Positions 9,149 to 18,200 of a stretch of 42,825 nt of DNA are shown piece by piece. A program made the translations under genes and the position numbers. Origin of the DNA: Candidatus Poribacteria bacterium (lineage in GTDB: Bacteria > Poribacteria > WGA-4E > WGA-3G). The notes under the pieces were generated by a model. That model saw only the letters and a list, made by a program, of their open reading frames with translations. It had not been told where the DNA came from and searched no databases. Positions within the stretch are counted from its first letter, which is position 1. Every line of letters begins with the position of its first letter. The stretch lies in contig JAGFCB010000114.1 of NCBI GenBank assembly GCA_022394775.1, positions 1 through 42,825 on the forward strand, read 5' to 3'.

Positions 9149-9937
9149 ATGCCACAACCCACCCTGAAAGCCTGTCTTGGCAAGCGGGATTCACTGTTTC
9201 ATGCCTACACATTTGGTAAACAGGAACGGGAAAAGTTAGATCGGGATGGGCATTTTGTTTTGCCCGGTGTGCTTACACCCGATGCACAGGAAAACCTGAC
9301 CCATTCGTTGTCGCGCATTCTTGAACTCTCACGTACTTCGACAGAAGGGCATGAACCGAACCGGTTTTCTGCAGAATATGACAGTTATCTCGAAAGTATA
9401 ATCGCACATCCACAGATGCTTGAACTCGCACGCAAAATATTGGGTGATAATATCCGATATGATCATTGTGTGAGCTTGAACAGACCCGGCGGCAACGGCG
9501 GTATCGGATGGCATAGCCACGGATACGCCGATGACGATCCGAGTTTAGGATTCGTCCGTATCTTCTTCTATGTCAACGGCTTTGAACCCGACGATGGCGG
9601 TTTAAAGGCTGTTCCCGGAAGTCACCTCTATCGAGATGCCAGAATCCATGGACGAACAGATGAAGAACTGCGCGAAGGTTGGCTTGTCGGAAGAAAGCAT
9701 CCAGAGACAGGGGAACCCCTTGAAATTGAGGCGTTATCTGCACCACCCGGAACGGTCGCTTTGATGTGGACGCATGCGGCACATGCTGTGTCCCCAAGAA
9801 AAGAGGATAGCGATACGCGTTGGTGTGTCGTCTATGCCTATCGGAACCCCGGCAGACCCTCCGGTGCCCGCTGGATTAACCCTGAATTTGAACGAAAACC
9901 GATACCCGGCGCAGAAGGGTTAATGTCTCTCTATTAA
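9149..9937 (+). CDS. PhyH-like oxygenase, HxH variant (paralogue 1)
   Basis: A 262-residue PhyH-family protein. I place the start at the ATG at 9149 because GGGAGG (9136-9141) is seven bases upstream; the in-frame ATG at 9134 would lie on the ribosome-binding site itself. The fold markers are clear: DGHFVLPGVL at the N-terminus, GGNGGIGWHSHGY (about 104-116), the GGLKAVPGSHLYRD strand, and WTHAAHAVSPR with R214 in DTRW. The metal position normally written HxD reads H112-S-H114 here, so the usual aspartate is replaced by histidine, while the distal H202 is kept. It is roughly three-quarters identical to its neighbour at 10063, a recent tandem duplication. Substrate unknown; activity may differ from that of classical PhyH. 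Confidence 0.9.
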   Translation: MPQPTLKACLGKRDSLFHAYTFGKQEREKLDRDGHFVLPGVLTPDAQENLTHSLSRILELSRTSTEGHEPNRFSAEYDSYLESIIAHPQMLELARKILGDNIRYDHCVSLNRPGGNGGIGWHSHGYADDDPSLGFVRIFFYVNGFEPDDGGLKAVPGSHLYRDARIHGRTDEELREGWLVGRKHPETGEPLEIEALSAPPGTVALMWTHAAHAVSPRKEDSDTRWCVVYAYRNPGRPSGARWINPEFERKPIPGAEGLMSLY

Positions 9938-9940
9938 AAT

Positions 9941-10062
9941 TAGGACTTACACAGTGGCCTCAAAGTCCCCCTGATAAGGGGGATTTAGGGGGTAGAAGCG
10001 TTGTTTTTTCGCAAAAGTCCCCCTGATAAGGGGGATTTAGGCGGTTAGAAACGTTATTTTTT
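9941..10062 (+). repeat. repeat-derived spacer: solo TIR plus two hairpin repeats
   Basis: The spacer between the two PhyH paralogues is almost entirely repeat DNA. TAGGACTTACACA (9941-9953) matches the terminal repeat of the element at 28501-28702 at 12 of 13 bases. Two direct copies of a unit follow, each containing CCCCCTGATAAGGGGG then ATTTAGG, a short purine-rich stretch and GTT..TTTT (about 9963-10012 and 10014-10062). The second copy ends at the ATG of the next gene. Confidence 0.75.
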
Positions 10063-10821
10063 ATGCCACAAAACCCGATTTTCCATGATTACACCTTCAG
10101 TGCTCGAGAACGAAAGCAATTAGATGATGATGGTCATTTTGTGCTTCCGGGTCTCCTAACGGCTGATGCTCAGGCACGATTGATAGAATCCTTGGCTCGG
10201 ATTGAATCGCTCATCCCGGGGTGCGAAAAAGGGTATGAGCCGAATAGGTTCGCTGCGGAATATGATAGTTACCTCGAAAGTCTGATCCCACATCCGCAAA
10301 TGCTTAAACTCGCGCGCGAAGTGCTTGGTGAAGATATTCGGTACGATCACTGTGTGAGCCTCAATCGCCCGGGCGGCAATGGTGGCATTGGGTGGCATAG
10401 CCACGGATATTCTGAAGACGATCCGCGCTACGGTTTTGTCCGTATCTTTTTTTATCTCAACGGATTTGAGGCAGATGATGGCGGTTTGAAGGCGGTTCCC
10501 GGAAGCCATCTATACCGCGATCCCAAAATTCAGGCGGCAACGGATGACGCATTACGAGAAGGTTGGTTGGCAGGAAAAACCCATCTTGAGACTAACGAAC
10601 CGTTAGAAATTGAGGCGTTATCGGTACCGCCAGGAACAGTCGTCCTGATGTGGACACATGCAGCACACGCCGTAACACCCAGAAAACAAGAGAGTGATAC
10701 CCGATGGACAGTCGTTTATGGATATTATAAACCCGGTAAAGACCCAGGTGAAAGATGGATTACACCGGAATTTGAGCGAAAACCGATACCTGGTGCAGAA
10801 GGCTTGATGTTCCCATATTAA
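10063..10821 (+). CDS. PhyH-like oxygenase, HxH variant (paralogue 2)
   Basis: A 252-residue PhyH-family protein, the tandem paralogue of the preceding gene; identity is high throughout, especially across RYDHCVSLNRPGGNGGIGWH and the C-terminal FERKPIPGAEGLM. The metal site again reads H102-S-H104 where the family has HxD, with the distal WTHAAHAVTPR retained. No Shine-Dalgarno sequence precedes the ATG: the 50 bases upstream are a copy of the CCCCC-TGATAA-GGGGG repeat ending in TTTTTT. Translation may therefore be weak or start by another route. The sulfatase gene follows 16 bases after the stop, suggesting co-transcription. Confidence 0.9.
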   Translation: MPQNPIFHDYTFSARERKQLDDDGHFVLPGLLTADAQARLIESLARIESLIPGCEKGYEPNRFAAEYDSYLESLIPHPQMLKLAREVLGEDIRYDHCVSLNRPGGNGGIGWHSHGYSEDDPRYGFVRIFFYLNGFEADDGGLKAVPGSHLYRDPKIQAATDDALREGWLAGKTHLETNEPLEIEALSVPPGTVVLMWTHAAHAVTPRKQESDTRWTVVYGYYKPGKDPGERWITPEFERKPIPGAEGLMFPY

Positions 10822-10837
10822 AAGTACGCTGTAACCT

Positions 10838-12262
10838 ATGTCACAAGATAAACCACATATTCTATTCCTCATCAACGACGAACACCGTCCTGATGTCTTG
10901 CCGATTGAGGGAGACACGGCTATCCGTACGCCGACACTCTCTCGGTTTATGGACGAGGGTATCTACTTCCGCAACGCCTATACGCCTTCCCCGATTTGTG
11001 TCCCCGCACGCCAGAGTTTTCTTTCAGGACTCTACCCGCGAAACTGCGGAAGCCTCAACTTCGGGGATCCGATGCCGACAGAGGTCCGAACGATTCCGGG
11101 ACAGTTGGGAAATTACGGGTACTATTCCTGCTGCGCGGGCAAGATGCACTTTGTCGGAACGGATGTCATGCACGGCTGGCAGGAACGTGTAGGGCGCGAT
11201 ATTATCGGTAATAACGGCTATCCATACCCCGCTGTTAAGGACGAACACGCCGCACAGATTACACGGGAACCCGGGACCGGTATGAAGCAGAACAAAGTGA
11301 TTCAGGAAGTCCGAGATGCTCAACCCGGTATAGGGCACTGGATGCTCCACGACCAATACAATGTGGATGGTGCGCTATTGTTCCTTGAGGAGTATTTCGT
11401 CAACGCTTCTTATGACCGTCCGAAGTTCAATCCGCTCTGTATGGCAGTAAGTCTCATAGCACCCCACTATCCGTATCAATGCCCACTTGACCTGTTTAAT
11501 TACTACATGCAGCGTGTAGAGCCGATCGTTGAAGAACCTAATGAAAAGTTTGAATACGACAACTTTTTCAGAGTCCGAGTCGGCGAAGATGTTACCTACC
11601 GTCAGGCACACCGAGCGACTGCGGCGTATTACGGTATGATTGAGTGGATGGATGCACAATTTGGTCGGGTCATTGAGAAGTTGGAACATTTGAACGTCTT
11701 GGATGACTTCATCATTGTTTTTCTCTCTGACCACGGTGAGATGCTCGGCACGAAAGGACTCTGGGAGAAACAGAGTTATTTTGAGGCATCGGCACGGGTA
11801 CCACTTTCTATCTGGTCCCCGAAACGGTTTGGGCGAGAACCGAAAATCGTTGAGCAGAATGTCTCGTTAGTCGATCTATTTCCGACGATATGTGAGTTAG
11901 CAGAAATCCCCGTCCCCGATGAACTTGATGGACACTCACTGATGCCACTCATGGAAGGGAATGCAGTCAACTGGCATGATACTGTGTATAGCGAACTCTG
12001 GCGCGCCCAAAACGGACCCTCTGTGATGGTTAAAGAGGGTAGTTTAAAGTATTTCCGATTCGACAACGATAAAGGGTGGCCCGAGCAACTCTTTGATCTC
12101 TCCAAGGACCCAGATGAACGGAACAACTTGATTGACACACCTGCCTACGCGGACGTGCTCTCCAACCTACGCGCAAAAGCCGACGCTCTGCCCACGCCGC
12201 GTCGGAAAGATGAAAACAACTGTTTCATTGATCCACACCGCCCGATGACCAGCCCGCATTAA
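10838..12262 (+). CDS. type I sulfatase (formylglycine-dependent), cytoplasmic
   Basis: A 474-residue sulfatase, hydrolysing sulfate (or possibly phosphonate/phosphate) esters. The signature C54-V-P-A-R58 (context SPICVPARQSFLSG) carries the cysteine that is converted to formylglycine by a maturase. The N-terminal metal motif NDEHRPD is atypical but in register with the usual DD/DQ position, and the second metal site is FLSDHGEMLG (D298, H299). KGLWEKQSYFEASARVPL and YSELWRA complete the family layout. There is no signal peptide, unlike most polysaccharide sulfatases, so a small intracellular substrate (a choline-sulfate-like ester, for example) is more plausible. The gene directly follows two PhyH genes and probably shares their transcript. 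No formylglycine-generating enzyme is in the window. Confidence 0.93.
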   Translation: MSQDKPHILFLINDEHRPDVLPIEGDTAIRTPTLSRFMDEGIYFRNAYTPSPICVPARQSFLSGLYPRNCGSLNFGDPMPTEVRTIPGQLGNYGYYSCCAGKMHFVGTDVMHGWQERVGRDIIGNNGYPYPAVKDEHAAQITREPGTGMKQNKVIQEVRDAQPGIGHWMLHDQYNVDGALLFLEEYFVNASYDRPKFNPLCMAVSLIAPHYPYQCPLDLFNYYMQRVEPIVEEPNEKFEYDNFFRVRVGEDVTYRQAHRATAAYYGMIEWMDAQFGRVIEKLEHLNVLDDFIIVFLSDHGEMLGTKGLWEKQSYFEASARVPLSIWSPKRFGREPKIVEQNVSLVDLFPTICELAEIPVPDELDGHSLMPLMEGNAVNWHDTVYSELWRAQNGPSVMVKEGSLKYFRFDNDKGWPEQLFDLSKDPDERNNLIDTPAYADVLSNLRAKADALPTPRRKDENNCFIDPHRPMTSPH

Positions 12263-12400
12263 GTACTGGGAACTTTTGACATAATCTCTGTAGCTGGTTC
12301 CTGGTTGGACAGTAGCCGAATGACTCGTTGCCACCTTTATGGAAACGAAAAGCACGCGCAACCTACTGGAAACACTAAACAAAGATTCCCGACTTTTCTG

Positions 12401-12430
12401 TTGATTAGGATCCAACAAATTTGATATAAT
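12401..12430 (+). promoter_or_regulatory. promoter for the YWTD/dockerin gene
   Basis: TTGATT (12401-12406), an 18-base spacer and TATAAT (12425-12430). The leader would be about 115 bases. It lies in the 289-base gap after the sulfatase, so the secreted protein is likely its own transcription unit. Confidence 0.5.
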
Positions 12431-12551
12431 GACACTCTACAGGTCAGCAACACCTACGTGATGATGTCGGTGCGCGGTTGACATCACAAATTTGAAACCC
12501 CTCCTACCAAGGAAGTGTGTAACCCTCCATCTTTTAAGAAGGAATTTTCTA

Positions 12552-14354
12552 ATGAAAACGCAAGTTTTAATTTCAAAAAGTTTTGTGTTACTGTTTATAG
12601 GTATTTTTATAAGTTTTGGCATACAAGGTATCAGTTACGGTGCTCCTGGCGGGGTCTGTGAAGTCGGTGATGTGCTTTCGCCGGGACAGAGTTGTACCTA
12701 CCCCGGCACTGAGACCGAGTTCACGGTTCTTGATGACGGAAGTGGACAATTCCTGTTCGCTACCGCCGATGCTGGATTGAACCTCAAAGACACGCTTGTC
12801 AATGGCAAGCCTTATACCTTCGCTGCCGAAAAACGCGAAGGGAGCTGGGTCATCGAGGAACTCGGAGGTATCGTTGACCTTCAAGCACCGCCAATATTCT
12901 GGACGGACCAGGGCACGGATAAAATCCAGCGGATGAACCTGGATGGTACCAGTGTTGAAGACCTCATCACCATCGAAATAGGTATCTTAGGCGGCGTTGC
13001 CTTGGACGTGGCAGGTGGCAAGATGTACTGGACAGACTGGGGGTTCCCAAGCGGAATCCAGTGTGCTAACCTTGACGGCTCAAATGTCCAAACCCTCGTC
13101 AATATCGATGATGATCCCTCGGACATCGCTTTAGATGTGGCCGAGGGTAAGGTGTACTGGGCGGTAGGGTCTATCATTGAGGAGGGTCAGGGTAAAATTC
13201 AACGCGCCAACCTTGATGGCACTAACGTCGAAACCCTCGTATCCGGATTAATCAAGAACCCAGATTACATTACCTTGGATCTCACTGGACGTAAAATGTA
13301 CTGGTCAATGGCAGGGTACACCGATGGTACCAATGAGAGTAAAATCCAGCGTGCGAACTTAGATGGCACCAATGTTGAAAATGTGATCCCGTCGTTAGAC
13401 TTCGGACTTCCAGGGGGGATCGCCTTAGCCGTGGGCGATGGCAAGATATACTGGACAAATTGGGGAGCCTCAGAGGGAATCCAGTGTGCCAACCTTGATG
13501 GTTCAAATGCCCAAACTCTCGTCAACACTGATGATAATCCCTGGGACATCGCTTTGGATACAGCCGAGGGTAAACTGTACTGGACGGTAGGGCCTATCTC
13601 GGTGGAGGGTCAGGGTAAAATTCAGCGCGCCAACCTTGACGGAACCAACGTCGAAACCCTCGTCTGGGGATTGGATTCACCAAGATACATCGCCCTTGCT
13701 ATCCCATCACTACAAACCCCTGAGGGCACTGAACAGATCGTCCGTGGGGATGCCAATGGTGATGGTACGGTCAACATCCAGGATTTGGTAATTGTTGCTA
13801 CAAATCTTGGCAAACAGGGCGAAAATGCCGCGGATGTCAACGCCGATGGTGTTGTGAACATTCAAGACTTAGTGTTGGTTGCTGGTGCCCTTGGACAAGG
13901 CGGCGCAGCCGCACCGTCTCTGCATACGGACGCTTTGGGAGGGATCTCCACCGCAGATGTGCAAGGTTGGTTATCCGAGGCACAGCAAATGGACTGGACA
14001 GACCCAAGGGCCCGAAGAGGCGTTCTGTTCTTAGAGCAACTCCTCGCCGCGTTGCTCCCGCAAGAAACGGCGCTCTTGGCGAACTATCCGAACCCGTTCA
14101 ATCCAGAAACGTGGATCCCGTATCAGTTGGCGAAACCGGCGGATGTGAATGTCTCCATCTATGCTACCGATGGCGCATTGGTTCGGACGTTGGCACTTGG
14201 ACATCAAGCTGCGGGTGTGTATCAAAGCCGGGGGCGTGCAGCCTATTGGGATGGTGGAAACGCACTCGGTGAACCTGTCGCGAGTGGTGTGTATTTCTAT
14301 ACGCTCACAGCAGGCGAGTTCACAGCGACGCGACGGATGCTCATTTTGAAGTAG
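12552..14354 (+). CDS. secreted YWTD-propeller, dockerin and FlgD-like C-terminal protein
   Basis: A 600-residue exported protein. The start is the ATG at 12552, preceded by AAGAAGGAA with seven bases spacing, and gives a clean signal peptide (cleavage near GISYGA); an upstream in-frame ATG adds 20 residues with no export logic. After a short N-terminal region come about six LDL-receptor-type YWTD repeats (about 105-405), each with KIQRANLDGTNVETLV and MYWTDWG-like signatures, which fold as a beta-propeller. Then a type I dockerin-like pair of calcium loops (GDANGDGTVNIQDLV and DVNADGVVNIQDLV, about 415-465), and finally the FlgD-Ig/type-IX-sorting-like domain (YPNPFNPETWIPYQLA, about 510-600), the same as in the giant LRR/cadherin protein. 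Dockerin suggests docking to a cohesin partner, none of which is in this window. Role: surface or extracellular binding protein, by inference. Confidence 0.9.
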   Translation: MKTQVLISKSFVLLFIGIFISFGIQGISYGAPGGVCEVGDVLSPGQSCTYPGTETEFTVLDDGSGQFLFATADAGLNLKDTLVNGKPYTFAAEKREGSWVIEELGGIVDLQAPPIFWTDQGTDKIQRMNLDGTSVEDLITIEIGILGGVALDVAGGKMYWTDWGFPSGIQCANLDGSNVQTLVNIDDDPSDIALDVAEGKVYWAVGSIIEEGQGKIQRANLDGTNVETLVSGLIKNPDYITLDLTGRKMYWSMAGYTDGTNESKIQRANLDGTNVENVIPSLDFGLPGGIALAVGDGKIYWTNWGASEGIQCANLDGSNAQTLVNTDDNPWDIALDTAEGKLYWTVGPISVEGQGKIQRANLDGTNVETLVWGLDSPRYIALAIPSLQTPEGTEQIVRGDANGDGTVNIQDLVIVATNLGKQGENAADVNADGVVNIQDLVLVAGALGQGGAAAPSLHTDALGGISTADVQGWLSEAQQMDWTDPRARRGVLFLEQLLAALLPQETALLANYPNPFNPETWIPYQLAKPADVNVSIYATDGALVRTLALGHQAAGVYQSRGRAAYWDGGNALGEPVASGVYFYTLTAGEFTATRRMLILK

Positions 14355-14362
14355 TTCCTTTT

Positions 14363-14394
14363 CTGTTGGCGAGGTTTCGGAATCTCGCCAACAG
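14363..14394. terminator. hairpin between convergent genes
   Basis: Perfect 11-base arms CTGTTGGCGAG (14363-14373) and CTCGCCAACAG (14384-14394) lie between the stop codons of the dockerin gene and the convergent NUDIX gene. No T-run on either side, so it is a bidirectional hairpin of the dispersed-repeat type that probably also acts as a terminator. Confidence 0.5.
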
Positions 14395-14430
14395 CCCATA
14401 TCAATACGTAAAATACCGCTTTGTCAAGTT

Positions 14431-14898
14431 TCATTTGATGAAAGTCGTCGTTTCTCCGCTATAGGCATCTTTGATCCGTTGAACATGGTTCAAAAGCAAA
14501 TCCAATTCCTGTATCTCTTGATAGGAAAAGTACCCATATTCGGTCGTTTCGTAACTCAGCTGGAGTTCACCGCCTACGATTTCCGCTTCAAAGCATAGAG
14601 CCACCAACTGGATTTTGTTTCCGTCTCGATACACGATTAACTCGTCTGGGGTTGTGTAAACGCCGATTAAGCGTTTTATTACAACCTTCAAACCTGTCTC
14701 TTCTTCGACCTCTCGAATACACGTCTCACTTGCGCTTTCGCCCGGCTCCATCCCGCCACTTGGTAAACACCATTGGTTGTTATCCTCACGTCTTGTTAAT
14801 AGAATCTTTTCCCGGTCCTTAGTAAAAATAACAGCCGAACACCCAACACGAATTATGCCATTTTTCCCAACCCGATGTCCGGTAATAATTTTAGCCAT
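14431..14898 (-). CDS. NUDIX hydrolase
   Basis: A 155-residue NUDIX hydrolase, splitting a nucleoside diphosphate linked to another moiety. The complete 23-residue Nudix box runs from G48 to L70: GGMEPGE, seven residues, then REVEEETGL, with every catalytic glutamate present. The preceding NQWCLPSGG strand is typical of MutT-like enzymes, and the length is normal for a stand-alone housecleaning hydrolase. AGGCAG/GGAG-type bases precede the ATG. Its upstream region is occupied by an inverted-repeat element whose left end (14929) carries a TATAAT reading toward this gene. Substrate not predictable. Confidence 0.93.
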   Translation of the reverse strand: MAKIITGHRVGKNGIIRVGCSAVIFTKDREKILLTRREDNNQWCLPSGGMEPGESASETCIREVEEETGLKVVIKRLIGVYTTPDELIVYRDGNKIQLVALCFEAEIVGGELQLSYETTEYGYFSYQEIQELDLLLNHVQRIKDAYSGETTTFIK

Positions 14899-14928
14899 TT
14901 CTGCCTCTCCGTCTGCTTTTTAATATTA

Positions 14929-15105
14929 TAACGCAAGTTGCCACCTTTTATACACATAGCACTCCGCTGGAGTGCAAGAGTTAGATATGCCGTTTTCTAT
15001 AGATATATCACCCCGCTGGGGTGAGGAAAGCGGTTGAAAACCTGATTGAAATACGCAGAAATACCGAAGTGAAACACCAAAATCCGTTAGTAGCAACTTG
15101 GGTTA
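14929..15105. mobile_element. MITE-like element with terminal inverted repeats
   Basis: Left end TAACGCAAGTTGCCAC (14929-14944) and right end, read in reverse, TAACCCAAGTTGCTAC match at 14 of 16 bases. The right 28 bases match 264-291 at 26 positions, so this is a dispersed family. Inside are two perfect hairpins, GCACTCC-GCT-GGAGTGC (14959-14975) and TCACCCC-GCT-GGGGTGA (15008-15024). There is no transposase. A possible TTA duplication flanks it, but that is too short to be compelling. It fills most of the gap between the NUDIX gene and the next promoter. Confidence 0.6.
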
Positions 15106-15140
15106 TTATACTCTAAAGTATAATACTCTGGAGTATAATA
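15104..15140. promoter_or_regulatory. tandem palindromic operator-like sites
   Basis: TATTATACT (15104-15112) and AGTATAATA (15117-15125) form a perfect 9-base-arm palindrome with a 4-base centre. A second AGTATAATA follows at 15132-15140, inside a second palindrome ATACTC-TG-GAGTAT (15123-15136). The three half-sites lie 25-60 bases upstream of the -35 box at 15165, a placement that suits an activator. The cognate regulator is unknown. Confidence 0.45.
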
Positions 15141-15164
15141 AAAATCTAATGAAATTAATGGTGC

Positions 15165-15194
15165 TTGCACATATTTTAATTTTAATGATATACT
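15165..15194 (+). promoter_or_regulatory. promoter for the DUF1549/DUF1553 gene
   Basis: TTGCAC (15165-15170), an 18-base spacer and TATACT (15189-15194), giving a leader of about 95-100 bases before the ATG at 15298. Confidence 0.5.
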
Positions 15195-15297
15195 ATTGAA
15201 CAATTTTGAGAAAGTGAGACGGACGTTGATATAAGTGCTGACAACGGGCGAGCATTGTGCCATCGCCTGTCCGGATGAAATGGAGGAAAATCCTATA

Positions 15298-18200
15298 ATG
15301 TCACAGACACAGCTATTACGTTTAAATGCTTCGATATGGGTTCGGAGCGGATGTATAAGTCTTATAGTATTCCTATTGGGACTTACTATCACACTACAAC
15401 CCGCCGATGCCGAGAAACTTCGGTTTGATCGAGATATTCTACCGATTTTATCAGATAAATGCTTTGCGTGCCACGGGCCCGATGCAGCGGTACGACAAGC
15501 CGATTTGCGACTGGACACAAAGGAAGGGGCGTTTTCCGCACCCAGCGGTTATCCAATTATCGTGCCCGGTGAACCGGAAAACAGCGAACTTGTCCTCCGT
15601 ATAACGCACGAGAATATCGATCAACGGATGCCGCCGCAGATATCCCACCGACAGCCGACACAGGAACAGATTGACACACTCATCCAATGGATTGCTGAAG
15701 GTGCCGAATGGGAAGAACACTGGGTCTACAATCTACCCAAACGGGTTGAGCCCCCTACTGTCGAAAACGCAGCATGGGGACGTAATCCTATTGACGCGTT
15801 TATACTTGGGAGGTTAGCGGCTGAGGGACTTACACCGTCAGCGGAAGCGGATAGACGGACGCTCATCCGTCGCTTGAACTTCGATCTGACTGGGTTGCTG
15901 CCTACCCCTACTGAGGTAGAACACTTCTTAAGAGATGATACCTCTAACGCCTATGAATCGCTTGTCAACAGACTTCTGTCTAAACCCGAATACGGTGAGC
16001 GGTTGGCAATGTACTGGCTTGATCTGGTTCGCTATGCGGATACGAGCGGTTACCATGCTGACGAAAACGTGAGTGTCTGGCCCTACCGAGACTATGTCAT
16101 CAAAGCATTTAATGAGAACATGCCATTTGATCAGTTCACAATCGAGAATCTCGCAGGTGATCTCCTGCCGAATGCTACGCCCGCACAGAAGGTTGCTGCC
16201 GGTTATAATCGTCTGAATCAGACAACCTCAGAGGGCGGCGCACAAGCGAAGGAATATCTCGCAATCTATGCCGCAGATCGGGTACGAACAACCGCATCCG
16301 TCTGGTTAGGCGCGACCCTCGGCTGCGCACAATGCCACGACCACAAGTTCGATCCCTACACCGCGAAGGATTTCTATAGTTTCGCAGCGTTCTTCGCTGA
16401 TGTTAAAGGTCCCGGGGTCTACGGTGGTGGGAGCAAATGGGATCCTGTCGTTATGCTGCCTACTTCTGCACAGAAGTCAGCACTACAGGGGATTGATGAC
16501 GAATTAGCGAAACTGGATCAGGTATTCAAGGCATCATCCCCAGGATTGGAAGCAGAGCAGGCGGAATGGGAAAACGAGATTCGTTCGCACCTCGAATCAA
16601 CGGATCCTACCGATTTCGCATGGGTGGACGACGCGCAGTCAAACGGTGGTAGAAATCAGGGCACATGGACGTTTGTCGGCAAAAACGAAGCACCTGTTTT
16701 CAGTAAACTGTTATCACGTCGTCAAGTAGCGGCAACTGAACAGACAGTCCAACACGCTTTCCAAGGTGCCAATCGGAAATTTACGCTTGCTGAAGGTGAT
16801 CAATTGTTTGCTTATGTCTGGATCGATCCCGAATCACCACCAAAAACAGTAATGCTCCAATGGAACGACGGGAATTGGGATCACCGCGCCTTTTGGGGTG
16901 AAGACAAAATTAAGTTCGGTGAGATTGGAAATGATACGCCTGCCCACAAACCGATGGGACCCCTACCAGAAACAGGTAAATGGGTTCGACTTGAGGTAGA
17001 TCCCGCGGATGTCGGGTTGAAATCCGGAAGTGTCCTAAATGGTATGGCTTTCGCACAGTTTGGCGGCACTGCTTATTGGGATGTCGCTGGCATCGCGACA
17101 ACACGTGGATCCGCAGTGAAACACACACATACGCCAGACGTTATAACGGCAATTCAGGTAGATACTTCCGTCAGAACAACAAGCCAACGCGAACAGATTG
17201 CAGCGGAATATCGCCGCATCACACCCGCGCTTGACGGTATCCGAAATCAGATGGCGGATTTACGGCAGCAGAAAACCGAGATCGAAAAAGAAATCCCCTA
17301 CTCGCTGACCACCGAGTCCACGCTACCGCGCACAACACGCGTGCTACCGAGAGGGAACTGGATGGACGATTCCGGTGAGATCGTTGAGCCGATGATACCG
17401 ACCTTCCTTGGTGATCTGGGCATCAAAAATCGCCGTCCGACCCGATTAGAACTCGCACGATGGGTCGTCTCAAGGGATAACCCGTTGACGGCGCGCGCCT
17501 TTGTCAACCGTCTTTGGGCACTCTATTTCGGAACCGGACTGTCCGGTGTCTTGGATGACCTCGGTGCACAAGGTGAGCCGCCTGTACATCCCGAACTCCT
17601 TGATTGGCTTGCCGTAGAATTTATGGACAGCGGTTGGAACGTCAAACATATCGTGAAACTTATCGTCACCTCAAACGCCTACCGTCAATCCTCGAAAGCG
17701 ACGGATGTGTTGCGCGAAAAGGATGCTTACAATCGCTTAATCGCGCGTCAATCACGCTGGCGGCTTGACGCGGAAACCGTCCGCGACAACGCGTTGCTAT
17801 TGAGTGGGCTTCTCGTCTCCAAAATCGGGGGTCCGAGTGTGAGACCGTATCAACCGAAAGGGTACTATTTTAACCTGAATTTTCCCAAACGGACATACAT
17901 CCACGACAAGGGAGAGAACCAGTATCGTCGCGGTCTCTATACCCATTGGCAGCGCACCTTCTTGCATCCGAGCATGATGGCGTTTGATGCACCGAGCCGT
18001 CAGGAGTGTACTGCCGAGCGTGCCACCTCCAATACACCCATGCAGGCACTCACCTTGCTCAACGACCCGACTTATGTTGAGGCGGCGCGTGTCTTTGCTG
18101 AACGGATTATCAACGACGGTGGTGAATCTGTCGCAGATCGTATCAACTGGGCATATCAATGGGCACTCTCTCGAACACCGCAGCCGAAGGAATTGGAGAT

